Below, piece after piece: positions 44,957 through 59,300 of a stretch of DNA of 64,000 bases. The notes under the pieces are model-generated. The model worked only from the letters and a program-made list of their open reading frames with translations, searched no databases and was not told where the DNA came from. How positions within the stretch are numbered: position 1 is the stretch's first letter; each line of letters begins with the position of its first letter. The DNA comes from Microthyrium microscopicum (Eukaryota; Ascomycota; Dothideomycetes; Microthyriales; Microthyriaceae), in NCBI GenBank assembly GCA_010405405.1, contig MU004234.1, positions 354,993-418,992 on the forward strand, in the 5' to 3' direction. Made by a program: the position numbers and the translations under genes.

Positions 44957-46465
44957 CTATATGTAACCTTTCTGTAGCCTGACCGCTGTATGCAGTCTAG
45001 CAAAAAATTCTTTCTTACTTCCAGCTTCCGAGCGCCACAGTATCTTGGATGCCAGTTCCAAAGGAGGCAATGATACCAATTTCATAGACTCTTTGAGACC
45101 CGCAAACTTGTACCGTAGATTGGCTGGCCTACGGCTGTATGTATCAGCCCCTTTGGATAATAGTAATTCGATCGTCGCAATTCCTCGATTCGCTCGCATT
45201 CTAGAATAACATGTTGACATTCTTGCAATTGCAACATGTAAAGGTGACGACCAATGGTTGCGGGCATTGACATCTGCTCCTGCAGCGAGAAGTAGACTTA
45301 AAGTGACACTATCTTGTCGTCGTGCGGCAATGGTCATGAGACAGCTGTCGGAATCGCCTTTGCTATAGGCGTAATTCGTATCGACGCCTAACTTTATCAT
45401 GTGTTGCACAACTTTGTTGCGTCCTCCCTGACACGCGAGGAAGAGTAGGAATTTTTTTGCCTCAACATTTAGATTTGTGCATTGCTCCAGAAGGGTATCA
45501 AAAGATTCTGATAGAACAGGGTTCTTGAAAACGACTGTAAGCTGCCTTTCCAGACGCGAATTGATAGGATTGTCAGACAAGTTTGACAATGACAGCTCAA
45601 GGAGAACAGAAGATTTTTGGTTTATGGCTAATTCGAGGACCCATTGATATCGCGTAGCTAGTCCTGAGGTGGTACCGGTAAGTGGCTTCCAAATTTTAAT
45701 CCAGTGCGGTGAATGTGCAGGATCTGCGAGTACTTTTGCCAAGTCTTCTATGCTGTCCGAAGGTAGTGCTACTCCAAATTTGAGTAAAAGAAAGGATATT
45801 TGGGCATTCTTGGACCGCATTGCGTATTGTAGCGCTGTGGAAGCAAAGGGATGAGCGGCCGCACCGTACGTCAGCAACAGCGCAATAGTGTCGAAAGAGT
45901 TGGAACTCGAAACGGCGTTTAGAAGAGGACCTTTGACGACAGTCGAGGCGTCGCTCGCGAAAGAAGGGTGCACGTCCTTATGCATAATCATACGTGTTGG
46001 ATCCGCACCAGTTTCTAAAAGGTGTTTGATCTCCGACAAATTCGGCATACCCCATGTGCTTCTCAGGCTGAGAAGCGTGTCCAGTTCATTTCGAGTTTGC
46101 TCTGAGACTTCAGCTCGTCTCTCTTGTGCCTTCGCAATTAGATCTGCATCTCTTTTGATATCCTGATGGACCCCTGTAGAGTTGTCTTCTGTCGTGGCAG
46201 GAATTGGTGCATCTGTCTCCATAGTGGATGTGAGAGGCAATAAGTCATTCACTGTCAGTGTAGTAAAGTGCTGGTGTTCAAACGCCGCCGTCCTCGATTC
46301 AGCATACTCTCTGGTAACATCATGCCGTTCTGATATAGAATCTGGTTTAGCATGTGCTGTAGAATTCGTTACCTCTTCATTATGCCCAGAAACATCTTCG
46401 TCAGGGCGGGTTTTCCTTTGACTAGCAGCGCTTAACACCAATTTGGGATGCGTTCTATGACTATC
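44957..46465 (-). pseudogene. Ankyrin/STAND-N-type gene, 3' part (interrupted by LTR element)
   Basis: This is the C-terminal portion (about 500 residues) of a host gene whose 5' part lies at 62318-62969. It opens with a charged Ser/Thr-rich linker ('HRTHPKLVLSAASQRKTRPD') and then ankyrin repeats: 'LSEIKHLLETGADPTR', 'FDTIALLLTYGAAAHPFAS', 'LLFLACQGGRNKVVQHMIKL', 'VTLSLLLAAGADVNARNHW' and 'ATIELLLSKGADTYSRR'. No stop interrupts this side. The frame abuts the LTR boundary at 46465 through the 5-bp duplication CTATC and is the same frame as the other side. As it stands the gene is split by 15.9 kb and should not make its full product; a truncated ankyrin protein from this half is possible. Confidence 0.8.
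46461..46465. repeat. Left 5-bp target duplication of the outer Gypsy element
   Basis: CTATC, repeated at 62318-62322 directly outside the other LTR. Five bases is the Gypsy norm. Confidence 0.8.
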
Positions 46466-46621
46466 TGTCACGGGAACCAAACCCTAACCCTAAGCACGAA
46501 CCACATGGCCCGTGCCCCTAGAGGACATATCCTCCACCAGAGTAGCAGTAGAACAAACCTTAAAGTTTATTTCTTAATTATATTACTATACTACTACTAT
46601 ATTAGCTCTATAACTATAATA
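46466..46621 (+). repeat. 5' LTR of outer Gypsy element
   Basis: 156 bp, starting TGTCA. Its outer half keeps normal composition while its inner half is AT-shifted. It holds a CCCTAACCCTAA telomere-like doublet at 46482-46493. Confidence 0.85.
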
Positions 46622-47591
46622 TAAATAAACTTCTACTATAATTATATAAGTAAGTTAAAATTTTACTTTTATAAAAAAATTTTTATCTTACGCGTTTAAT
46701 AGTAAGAAGACTAGACTTATAGCTCTCTAAGTATATAGACTACTTACTTATTCCTTATTTACTAGAAAGCTAGTATAATTAAAATCTAATAGACCTAAAA
46801 CTATAAATCCTAATCTTAATACCTTATTACTAGTACTAAGACTTTATAAAGCCTACGCTAGTAGAGGCTAGTCCTACTAATATTATTTACCTCTTACTTT
46901 AGAGTAAATAATTTAATAATTTCTTACTATATACTCTATATTATCCTTATAATATAGCAAACTATTATCTTATAGTTATTTATAAGATATTTATAATAGT
47001 CTATATACTTTACTACTACTAGACTTAACTTAGCTAGTTATAGTAAATATTTACGATCTAGATTTATAGTAGCAATATAAGACTATAATAGAGATTAAAA
47101 AAAAGAAGAAGAAGTAAGCGTTATAGAAAGCTCTAAAGAAAAAGAATTACCTATTAGTAGAAGGTTTATAAGATAATTTATAAGCTCTAATAAATAACTT
47201 ATTATAGTTAGAAATAGAGCTACTATATAGGGGTAGAGATACTTAAGAAACCTTATAGAATTTAGAGTAAGAGTAAGAAGGTAGTAAGTACTATAAGCGC
47301 TTACTATATATAGAAGATTCTAATATTAAAGATAAATTAAAATTACTAGAGAGTAAGGATAGCTTAGAAAAAGAGTAAGAATAAGGATATAAAAAGTACT
47401 ATTAGCGTAATTTAGGTCTTTACTATATTAGCCTTAGCTAAGAAGAAGGTATTTTTGTTAGCTACAAAATTAATAGTAATATTTACTTAGTTTATCTAAG
47501 TTTAAAAAAAGATTTAATATAAGATATTAAGGAGGCGCTAAAATACTAGTAAGAAATTTTATTACGAACCCTTATGGACTTACTATAGAGG

Positions 47592-47879
47592 CATAGGTAT
47601 TTTACTACCTCCTTACTTACTCTACTCTTATAGTACGCTATAGGAAGGCTCTTTACTAGTAAACTACTAGGTTAATATAAATAGTGCCTACCCTTTACTA
47701 TAATAAGATAAAGCTAAAATAGAGCTAAGAATAAAAAGGAGAGGTAGCTTTACTAAAGAGAAGATAGAAAGGAGTATAAGTAAAGAGATAAACTTAATCT
47801 CTTAGAAGATTAAGTATTAGTCTTATCTTAATACTAGTTCTTAAAATCTATTTTCCTTACTTTAAATTATCCTTTATAA
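47592..47879 (+). repeat. Left LTR of inner Gypsy element
   Basis: 288 bp, colinear over its whole length with 56045-56332. The differences seen are mostly transitions. Ends are set by where the likeness stops, so they may be off by a few bases. Confidence 0.7.
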
Positions 47880-50800
47880 TTCTAATACTTTTTAATATAC
47901 TATATAGTAATAAGCCTAATAGATTCTTATAATAATAAGGAGTATAAGGAACTTTAATAAAGGCTAAAATAGAGATAAAAATAAAGATAAAGACCTAAAT
48001 AATAACTTAGATAACAACTTAGATAATAACTTAAGTTAATATAATAGCCTACTACTACTAATAGACCTAGAAGCTACTTTAGCTACCCTTTATATAGTAA
48101 TAGCTTAAATTAATAAATAAGAATAGATACGTATAGCTAAAACGTAATAGCTTCGTAATAAGATTATAGCCTTATTATAAACCTTATAATAGAATCCTTC
48201 TTCTCCTTTTTAACTAAAAGAACTAAAACTTACTAACCTTATAGTTCTTTAATATAAGACTTAATAAGAACTTATTAACTAGACTATAGGTATAGAAAAC
48301 GTTTTCTATTTAGTACTCTCTTAATTTACTATATAAGAAAGCTATATTAAATAGGCTAGCTAGTTTATAAGTCCTAATCTATAAACTTAATAGAACCTAA
48401 AGAAGAAGAAGATTAAGCTACTAACTTAGACTTAGGAGAAGTTTATAGAATAGCTTTAATATTAATATGCTTACTTTACTATAGCTAAACTTTTAGTTAC
48501 TAAGAAACTTAAAGAAGCTAAGTAGCGCTCTACCTAGACTTCTATAAAGTTTAATACTTACTTAAACTTATTAGAGACCTAACTTAGTATTAATATAACT
48601 TATAAAGAAAATAAATAATACTTAAAATTCTTTACTAAGCTAACCCTAAAACTATAGAAATAGATTAAATTAATAAAGTATATCCTAACTACTAGACTTA
48701 ATATAGTTAATACTACTAAATGCTTTTAGTAGATTACTTATAAGTACTTATAAAAAGATCTATTAGGTAACGTTAATTCTTAACCCCCCTAATTAAATTA
48801 TAATCTATAAGGTAGCTAAGGTAAATAATAAGGGCGTAAAAGTTATATAGAATATATGCTATTAACTTACTTATTAGTAAGTATAAAGCCTAAAAAAGAT
48901 AGTAAAACGTATAAGAGAATTACCTATTATAATTATAATTTATTTAGATATTATATAAATAAGTATAATAAGCCTCTAAGAGGCCCTTAGGCTACTTAAG
49001 GATAAGAAAGATTCTTAAGATATAAAGGCTAGAGAAGGAACCTAAATACTATCTCTTTCTTATTAAAATCTAAAACTAACCTAAGAAAAAAGTAAGTATC
49101 GTAAGAATTAAGAACCCTATCTTTATAATACTAGATTAAACTATAGGAGTATAGATTTAGATAATAGCTAATCTTTCTCTTACTATAGAAAACTAATTTA
49201 TAAACGTTTTCTTAAATACTAGTAGTTAAATTAATATTATTAATAAATAACTTACGTAACGCTATAGCCTTAAGAAAGTAACTATAGAAAGTATCTAAGC
49301 TATAAATTTTACTAATAATATAATAAAAAGTAAATATTATAATATATATTAGCTACGTTTTTATTATAAGGACTCTTCTAGTATCTATAAGAATATTAAA
49401 TACTATTTCTTTTCTTTTAATTAGACTAAATATATTTACTCTATAGTATAAGAAACTCCTTTATAAGAGAAATATAATATTTTTATCTACTTAGAGTAGA
49501 AGAAGTAGCTATTTAGGAAAGAGAAGCTAAAATATAAAATTATAGATTAAAGTATATTTAAGGAAGGGCTATAAGAATATAGTAAGGTATTTAAACTAAC
49601 TATAAAATTTAATAAGTACCTATACTTAAATAATAAGAAAGTAGAGATCTCTAGTATTAGCTTTAAGCTAAGCTTATAAGTAAATATTAATCTAGAGAAT
49701 AGACTACTATAAGAGCTATAAGATTTAGCCTCTTAAGTTAAGGCTAGGGATAAGAATAAACTTATCTCTAAAGGTATTAAATATACTATTAAGATAACTA
49801 TAGACCCTTCTTTTAGACCTATTTATAACTTATTAGTAACGAAACTTAAGGCACTATAAGAATACCTTAACTTAGTCCTTATAAAAGGCTAAATTTAGGA
49901 ATTAACTAGCTTAGCTAAAGTACTTATATTCTTTATACCTAAAAAGGATAAAGAATTATAACTTTACGTAAATTACTACCTACTTAATATAGTTACTATT
50001 AAGAACTATTACCTACTTCCTTTAATAAGCAAGATATTAGATTAACTTAGTAGAGTAGTATACTATACTAAAATAAACCTTAAGGATGCCTATACTTAAA
50101 TACTTGTTAGAGAATAAAATTAATAAAAGATAGTATTCTATACTTAGTATAGATACTATAAATACTAAATTATACTTTTTAGACTTACTAATACTTTAAC
50201 TATATTCTAAGCCTATATTTATAAAGCATTAGTAAGACTCTTAGATATTATCTATATTATTTATCTTAATAATATTCTTATTTTCTCTAAAACGTATAAA
50301 GATTACGTTTATAACGTATATACTATATTAGAATACTTACTAGCTACTAAGCTTTATACTAATTCTAAGAAGTATTAATTTTTTACTAATAAGGTAGAAT
50401 TCCTTAGTTTTATAGTCTCTATAAAAGGAGTAAAAATAAATTTTAGTTAAGTTAAGTTTATTACAAAGTAGCTAAAACTTAAGAGCTATAATAATATATA
50501 AGTATTTATTAGCTTTATAAATTTCTACTATAGGTTTATTAAAGGCTACTTAAAAGTAGTAAAATTCTTAACTAACTTATTTAAAAATATATAATTTAGA
50601 AGGAAATATAAACCTTTTATCTAGATAAAAAAAGTAGCGTAAGTATTTTATATGCTCTACGTAGCTTTTAATAAAGCTTCTATCCTTATATATTTTAACC
50701 TAAAGAAAAGGATTTACCTTAAGACTAATACGTCCTAGTATACTATTATAAGTATCCTTTCCTAGCTATAGAAAGATAACTAATAGTACCTTATTACTTT

Positions 50801-53299
50801 CTAATTAAGGAAATTAATAAAGGCTAAGATTAACTATTAAACCTATAATTAGGAGCTCCTTACTATTATTAAGGCTATAAAATATTAATAATATTACCTT
50901 AAGGGTAGTTACTACCTTATTAAGATTCTAACTAACTATAATAACCTAGTAGGGTTTATAAAATAAAAGAACTTAAATAGGCGCTAAGTATAATAAGTAA
51001 TTATATTAGTAAAGTATAACTTCTATATTAAGTATTAAAGTAAAAAGATAAATCTTATAGATATACTATTAAGATAACTTAACTATACTACTATAGAATA
51101 AGCTATAAATAACTTACTACTTATTTTTTAGAAGAAACTAGGACTCTTCTTAAAGGAGAAATAGAAAAAGCTAATTTTTATAAATAGTCTTAAGCTAATA
51201 AAGTAACTTACTAATAAGACGCTAATAATAAATAAATATAACCTTATAAATAAGATATCTAATATTAAGTATTACCTAGTACTAAACGTACTAAGGATAA
51301 GTAAGATACTTTATAAGTAAATAAGTAGCTAAAATGCTATAAGTAAAGAGAGTAAAGACTTCCTTAGCTTTTAAAAAGTAGTTACTATTTTAGACTATAT
51401 TTATATCTTAAGAACTATAGTAAAAAAAATAATATAAGACCTATATATTATAAATAGAGAAGCTCTAGATACGCTAATTATCTTAGTCTAAGTTATTTAA
51501 GATAGTAATAAAAAACTTAGACGTATCTAAGAAGTACTTAATACGTAGCTAAAGTCTAAAGAGACTTAATAGCTAAAGAATACTTAGTTAGTCTAAAGAG
51601 ACTACCTTTACTATAAAAGCTAACTATATATACCTTATAAGCTTACTTTAAGAGATAAACTCTTAGTAATATACTATAATAATCTACTAGTAAAATACTT
51701 AAGGATTTAAGGTACTATAAAACTACTTTATAAATAGTTTTACTAGCTAAAAATAAAAAAGAATATATAAGTATATATAAAGACTTATCTAGTCTACTAA
51801 AGAATAAAAGTAAGATAGTATTAACTCTATAGTAAGTTAAAGTCTCTACCTTAACTAATCTAACTATAGTAAAAAATTATTATAGACTTTATTATAAGTT
51901 TATTACTTTATAAATATAAACTTATAATATTTAATACTATACTAGTAATTATAAATTAATATATTAAATAAATAAGGTATATTAAAACTATAAAAGATAT
52001 AATTACTAAAAAGCTAGTAGAACTTATAGAAAAAAGAGTTTTCTTAAAAAAAGACCTACTAGTAGGTATTATATTAAATAAAGGATCTATCTTTATAAAT
52101 AAATTTTAAACTAAACTATACTAGGCAAGAAAGATAAAATATAAGTTATCTATAGCCTAATATTTATAAACTAATAGCTAGACTAAGTAATAAAACTTAG
52201 TACTAAAATATTACCTATAAGCCTTTACTATTAAAAACTAGATAAACTAGTTAAGCCTCCTATCTATAGTATAATAAATAATAAATACGTCTTATAATAA
52301 GATACTTAACTATATTCTAAATATAACTAAAATAGGATATAAATTAACCCTCTTAGTAGACTTCTTTATAAACCCTAAAGATAGGCTTAAAGAAGAGGAA
52401 AGTAAAGTAGTAATAGTAAAGTAAAGAGTAGTAAAAATAGAATAAGACTAAGAAAAGATAGTAGAACGCTAAGAAAAAGTAGTAAAATACTAAGCTAAGT
52501 TTTATAATAAGAAGTATACTCTAATATTATTTTATATAGAAAATAAGGTCCTACTATTAATAGAAAATATTAAACTTAAACTACTAAGTAAAAAGCTAGC
52601 TCTTTACTATATAGAACTATTTAGTATCTAAGACGTAGTTAGAGAATAAGCTTACTAACTAAACCTCTTAATAAGCTACTAAATCTATAATGTCTTTTAT
52701 ATATTTAAACTTAAGCTATATTATTAAAGAGAAGGTTAAAAAGAACTAAAGCTCTTTATAGCTATTAAGCTAAAAGATAAAGAGAAATAAGAGATAAAAG
52801 CTATCTTAGATAAAAGGAAATAGAAAGAAAAAGTTAAATACTTTATTTATTAGTAAAGCTATTCCTTAATTTATAATTCTTAAGAATAAGAAGAAGACTA
52901 TAAGAACGTATAAGACTTAATTAAGGTTTTTAAAGAAGCTAGTAGACTTAAGCTTACTATTATAAAGAAAAGAAAAAGAGAAGAATAAAACTATAAAGAA
53001 AAGCATTATAAGAAAGAGAAGATTTTTATATACTTTTTATTTACTATAGAAAAGTAACTAATTAGTAGAATAAAAAATAAAAAACTAAAAATAGAAATAG
53101 TAAAAATTATAGCTAAGTAAACTACTAGTAAGACATAAATAAAACCTAAATAAAATTAAGGAGTTTTATAAGAAACTAGTAGGCTAGTACTATAAAAAAA
53201 AAGGACTCTTTTTTATAAAGATAAAAGAAGCAAATTACTAGTAAATATAATAAAAAATAAGAATTTTTCCTAAATGCTATAACTATAAATAGTAAGTTA

Positions 53300-56044
53300 A
53301 TAAAAAGGCTAGTTTTAAAAGATATTAAGACTAGTAACCTATGCCTAAAGAAATAAATAAATATAGTATTTACGTAACTAAAATATAACTTAATTACTAG
53401 ACTCTAACTTTATATATTAAGACGCTATAACTTTAAAAATAGGCATTAAATACTATTAGTTACTCTAAGACTACTAGGAAAAGAGTACGTAATAAATATA
53501 GCTAAAGTAATTAGCGTACTATTAGTAAATAAATAAGTAAGTAAAGAAATATTATAAGTTATAAGCACTATAGGCGTAGAAAGAGAATAAAAATAGCTAG
53601 GATTAGTATTAATAGAATTAATACTACTATCTAAGTTATAGTAAGTAGTTACTCTACTAGTAGTATAACGCTACTAGAATTAGTAAAAAGAATAAGCTAT
53701 TTTATTAGTATATTAAGCCTAAGCCTAGGTAGCTAAAGAAGAGCTATAAAAGGGCAATATAGTCTCTTTATTAAACTACTTAGTTTATATATTACTTACC
53801 TTCTTATCCTTAACTTCCTCTATAGTAGGTAGATATACTATAAAGTATAAGGTACTAACGTTTAGGATAAATTTAAGAAGTACGTAAGCTCTAAATATAG
53901 TAATATCCTCTCTATTTTAGACTAAAGGAGATAAGAAGTAAACGTAAAAATAATTACTCTACGTAGATAGACTACTAGTAAGTAAAGATAATAAAGAGTT
54001 ATTAGTAGTAAAACCTAGCTCTTAGTAAGAATTAAGTAGTTTAAAGCTTTCTAAGTAGATTCCTATAAGCTAAATAGGTACTTAAACCTACGACTAAGTA
54101 TAGGATATAAGTAAAAGATAATTCTAAGAATAATAGTTAGTAAGAATATAACTTATAAATAAAACGTAAAAGAACCTATATTAAGATACTAAATATTATT
54201 AGTCTATTCTAGTATATCTCTAATATAACTAAGTATAACGTAAATATAGAATACTATATCTAAGGCTATAAAATAGCTATAGCCTCCTAGGTAACCCTCT
54301 ATATAATACTAAGCTATAATAAAAGTATTATAAGCTTATTAACGACGCGTTAACTCTTTATTATAGATATAGTATATATTACTACGCTAATAAAACTTAA
54401 TAAAAAAACCTAAAAGCGTAATAACTATAATAAAACTTATAAAGTTAAGAAACGTAAGGTAGATACGTAAGTAGATTAAGTTATTTATAATCTTATTAAA
54501 GACTATAAGTATTTAAATAAAGGTTAGTACGTAAGCTATATCTAAGTTACTAATAAGATACTTATAATATTATAATAGTACTTCTAGTAAGTATAGTAAT
54601 AGTATTTAGTAAAGTTATCCTTATAACTATATATAGTACTTTATAGGATATAGCTACTATTAAGATAATAATAAACTATATTATTAATAATATTCTATAA
54701 ATATTAGAAGTAATATAAGAAAAGAAGTAAAGTAAGTATAACTTAAGAGCAAGATATAATCTAAGTAACATTCTATAAAGATATAAGTTAGTAAAAGAAT
54801 TAGGTAAGTTGCTTATAATATATTTACTATAAAGGCCTACTATTAAGTAGTCTAGGCTATAAGACCTAAATCTATATTTCCTAGCTTACTAAGTAAGTTA
54901 TCTAACTTAGACTCTTTATTATCTAAAAATAACGTATAGGGTAGCGTAAGAGTACTTTAGTAAGTAGTCTACTTCTTAATTATAAGATAAGTAATAGATA
55001 GTTATAAAAGCTTTAGTAATAAAGTATCTTTATAATAATATTTTTTATTAGCCTAAGAGGCACGTAAAGTATAGGTTAGCTATAAAGTAGGGTTAGTAAT
55101 TAAGTTAATTATAGTAGTATTAAGAAGTACTTAGAGTAAGTAATAAAAGCTATTAATACTATATTAAGCTAAATAAGAAATAAATAATAGATTAGTACTA
55201 GTAATAATATAGCTTAAGGGTAATAAGACATAAGGGGTTAATAAGCCTCCCTAAGACTTTAAGAGGGCTGCTTAGTTAGCAAGTTAGACTAAGTTATAAT
55301 TACGTAACTTAAGCCTCTTAAGGACGCGCTAAGGACCCTATGAAGTATAAAGAGTAATAGAACGCTAGTAAGTTATATGCTTAGAAAGTTAGTTACTATA
55401 TTATTAAGATTATTAAAACTCCTAAAAGGTATAATATATTTCTAAAGAATAATTGCCTAAGTTAAGATTAACTAATTACTTACTCTCTTATGAATTACTA
55501 TTATTAATAAAGTCGTTATTATTAAAGGAATTAATGTTAATAAGGTCCTAATAGGACGAACTATTACTATGTAAATTACTAAAATAATAATAAGAAGATA
55601 TTATAAGAGAATAATTAAAACGCTATTAAAATGTACGTTAAAAAGCTAAAAATATTAAAGATAGGTAAAGAGAGTATAAATAAAGTATAGAAAAAGTATA
55701 AGTTAAATTAAGGACTTTAAAGAAACATAGTTTTAAAAACTTTTAAGATTTTAGGTAGGTAATATACTTATAAATTACTTATAAGAAGAAAAGATTATAA
55801 TATTAAGAAGATAGAGTATTATAGTTTTAAAATATTTTAGTATTATATATATGCATAATACTATTATAATAAATAGAGTTATTATTACCTATATAGTAGG
55901 TACTATAGTAACTCTAGAGGCAAGAATACTATAGATTAAGACTATATTTACTAAAAGAGGAAGGCATAATAGCTAAGTTATTAAAGGTAACTTCCTTTAG
56001 AAGAGAAAACTCTATTATAAACTTTTATAAACTTATTATAAAGA
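53300..56044. other. Unassigned 2.7-kb segment of the inner Gypsy element
   Basis: Lies between the pol region and the right LTR of the inner element. It is AT-shifted like the rest but no retroelement domain could be read on either strand. It could be an extra ORF, a non-coding tail or a third, older insertion. Confidence 0.4.
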
Positions 56045-56332
56045 TGTAGGTATCTTACTATCTCCTTACTTACTCTACTTTTATAATACGCTATAAGAAG
56101 GCTCTTTACTAATAAACTACTAAGTTAACGTAGATAGTATTTATCCTCTACTATAATAAGACGAAGCTAAAATAGAGCTAAGGATAAGAAGAAAAGATAA
56201 CTTTACTAAAGAGGAAACAGAGAAGAGCATAAGTAAAGAGATAGACTTAATCTCTTAGAAGATTAAGTATTAGTCTTATCTTAATACTAGTTCTTAGAAT
56301 CTATTTCCCTTGCTTTAAACTATCCTTTATAA
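56045..56332 (+). repeat. Right LTR of inner Gypsy element
   Basis: Colinear partner of 47592-47879; same length. Gag-like sequence of the outer element resumes directly after it. Confidence 0.7.
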
Positions 56333-59300
56333 ATTTATTATAAAGTAGTACGTTATAATTTAGAGCAAGATATTATAAAGGATTATCTAGTAATAATAAA
56401 AGTAAATAATATATAAAATCTAAAGCTTTATAAGTAAGAATATGTAGATCTATAGGTCTAAGTAAAGAAATATTAGAATATAAAGCACGCTTATTATAAT
56501 TTAGTAAAAGAGTATACTAAAGAAGTAGACTAGTTATCTACGTAAGTTAATACTCTATATAAATAATTAGCTACTCTTAAGACGTAAAGTTCTAGTTAAG
56601 TATAAGAGAAATAGAAGGAAAAGGCTAACAAAATTAATTCTAATATAGAAGTTCTAATTTACTTATTATTATGTTTATAAAAGCTTAATTACGCTAATCT
56701 ATATATATCTAGCGCTTATACCTTAGCTATACCTAGTATTATTCTATTAGAAGTAAAAGTATTCCTAAAGCATAAATAGCTTAGTAATATCTTAGAATTT
56801 AGTAATAAAGAAGATAATAACTATAAAGTATAGAAAGACTAAGTTCTTTAAAAGTTCTAGATAGATAAAGCTTAGTTTCCTACTAACTAGGATAAGCTAG
56901 ATTACTTAGTAGACTATATTAAGAACAACGTATAAAAAATATTTCTATAGGAATTATAGCTATCCTCTCTATGCTACTTTATAACTCTAAATTAGCTATA
57001 GGCTACTTTTAATAAAGAGTTTTAGCAAAGTAAAACTAATTATAATTTCAAAGCTTTATAGACTCTATATTTAAATAGCTACGCTTAGAAAGATAAAAAG
57101 ACTATTATATAGTACTAGTAATAACTCTATATACTTACCTAAGACGTATCTAGTATAGATAATATTAGCCTAATTAATTATTTCCTATTAAGTCTATAGT
57201 AGAGCATCTATTACGTTATTAATAATAGTATTTATTATAAAGGTTTAAATAGACTCTTTTACTAAGCTAAGGTTATAGAAGTAACTCTAAATACGAAATA
57301 TACTAAAAAAGCAACGTAGGAAAAGCTCTTAAAAAAGTTATCTAGTAATAGGTTAAAATTATAAGATAATAATAATAAAGATAGCAAAGATAATAAAGGT
57401 AATATAAAGAAGAACTCCTTAAAAAATAAGGATTTCTTAAAATTACATAAGAAGGAAATACGCAAGCTTACTTAAAAGAATAATTTATACTTTAAATATA
57501 CTAAACCTAATTATTATACTAACGATAAGAAGCTACCCTATAAGAGTAAAGAGTCTCTTTCCTACGAAGCCTTTAAGAAGGCAGTTATAAACTATAAGCT
57601 AAAGAATTTTACTACTTACGTTAAGGACATAGAGAATAAATATAACTTAAAGAATTCTTTAAACTAGAAAGCTAGGTAGCTAGTCTTTAGCCTAATAGCC
57701 TAACTTAACTACTAAGGAACCTATTTATAAGAATTTTACTATTTACTCTTATAGATAAAAAGACGTTATAGATATTAAAATAGTAAGACTTCTCTTATTA
57801 TATTTATAACTAGGAGAGAAAGTTCGTTAAGAGCTAGATATTATTAAATACTAGTATATCTTATATTTTTATTAATAAGAAGCTTATTTATTAACTAAAA
57901 CTAGATAAAGTGAAATTATAAATACTAAAAGTAATAAGAGTTATAAATAAGAATTATAGTAAGCTAGAGTTTATAGCTTATATACTACTATTAATTAAAG
58001 ACTATTATAATAAAGCCTAGGCTTATATTACTCTTATTACTTACTTTAATATTATTATAGGTATAAAATAGCTAAAAGAGTATAATTCGTACCTAGATTT
58101 TAAGAATAAGATAATAACTTTTAATTCTAACTATTATATAGATTATTATATCTAAGAGGGTTATTTATTTATCTATTATTATAATAGTAAAGTAGTTCGC
58201 CTAGATTTACTTAATTTAGAACTATATAATATTAAAATATACTCTATAATAGCTATAGCTACTCTCCTATACTAAAGTACCTACTCTATAGCTTTTACTA
58301 CTATAGAAGATATTTATAACTAAGTTATTAACGTAACTAACTAGTTAAAAGAAGTAGATATATTTAACTAACTAGAAGAGGTAGATATATATACTACTAT
58401 AGTAGATTATAATAAGTTCTTTAAGAAGTTAAAAAAGGAATATCCTACTATAAAGTATCTCTAGACTTAGATTCTTTATTATCTAAGTAACCTTATAAGT
58501 CTATAGAACCTTTAAGAAGTATAGAAGGTACTACCCTATTACCTAAGAGTAGATTATAAAATCTACTTAGAAGATAGAGTAAAGCTACTATCTTCTAAAG
58601 CTTAGGAAATATTACTATAATAGATAAAAGCTATTAAAGTGTATATTAATAATATAATTAAGAAAAAGTATATTTATCTAAGTATATTAGAATATAGCTT
58701 ACTACTAGTTATAGTAAGTAAGCTAAGAAGAAATATTTATGTCTATATAGATTATTAAGTACTAAATAACCTTATAATTAAAAATTATAACGCTCTGCCT
58801 TTAATAAGTAAGATATTTAATCTAGTAGTAAAGGTAAGATATTATACTAAGCTTAACGTTATTATTATATTTAATAAGATTTAAGTTACTAAAGGATATA
58901 AAAAAAAGACTATATTTTTAATAAGATTTAGGTTATTTAAGTACTTAATTATACCTATAAAGCTTACTAACGTACTAGTAACTTTTTAGAAATATATTAA
59001 TAGTATTTTATACGACTTATTAAATATATATTATATAGCTTATATTAATAACGTTCTAATTTATAGTAATATGCTAGAAGAATATAAGCGCTATATTTAC
59101 TAGGTCTATAAGAAGCTCTAGTAAGTAGAGCTCTACTTAGATATTAATAAGTATAAGTTTACTATCTAGTAATTAAAATATCTTAGAATTATTCTTTTAC
59201 CTAATAGAATTAAAATAGATATAAAGAAAGTTAATATAATTATTAATATACTACTACCTTAATCTACTAAAAAAGTTTATTATTTCTTAGGTATAGGTAA

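Larger units (their letters stand above)
47592..56332 (+). mobile_element. Inner (nested) Gypsy LTR retroelement, broken fossil
   Basis: About 8.7 kb between 288-bp direct repeats (47592-47879 and 56045-56332) that behave as LTRs. Recognisable parts on the plus strand: gag with a CCHC-type knuckle remnant near 48920-48970, protease near 49190-49300, reverse transcriptase about 49870-50450, RNase H about 50680-51000, and integrase with zinc-finger region about 51600-52300. A further 3.7 kb lies between integrase and the right LTR. Target duplication not clear. It is heavily broken, with a great many breaks, all of the AT-driving type. Nesting shows that it arrived after the outer element. Confidence 0.75.

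Noticed and set aside
46482-46493. Chromosome end or internal telomere tract
   Set aside because: Only two telomere-like units, present identically in both LTRs, with genes continuing on either side.
53300-55600. A third retroelement pol region on the minus strand
   Set aside because: A few phrases looked Copia-like at first, but catalytic motifs did not line up and the composition makes chance likeness easy.
57262-57465. 67-residue minus-strand frame rich in Phe, Leu and Ser
   Set aside because: A by-product of Lys/Glu-rich, AT-shifted gag-like sequence on the other strand.
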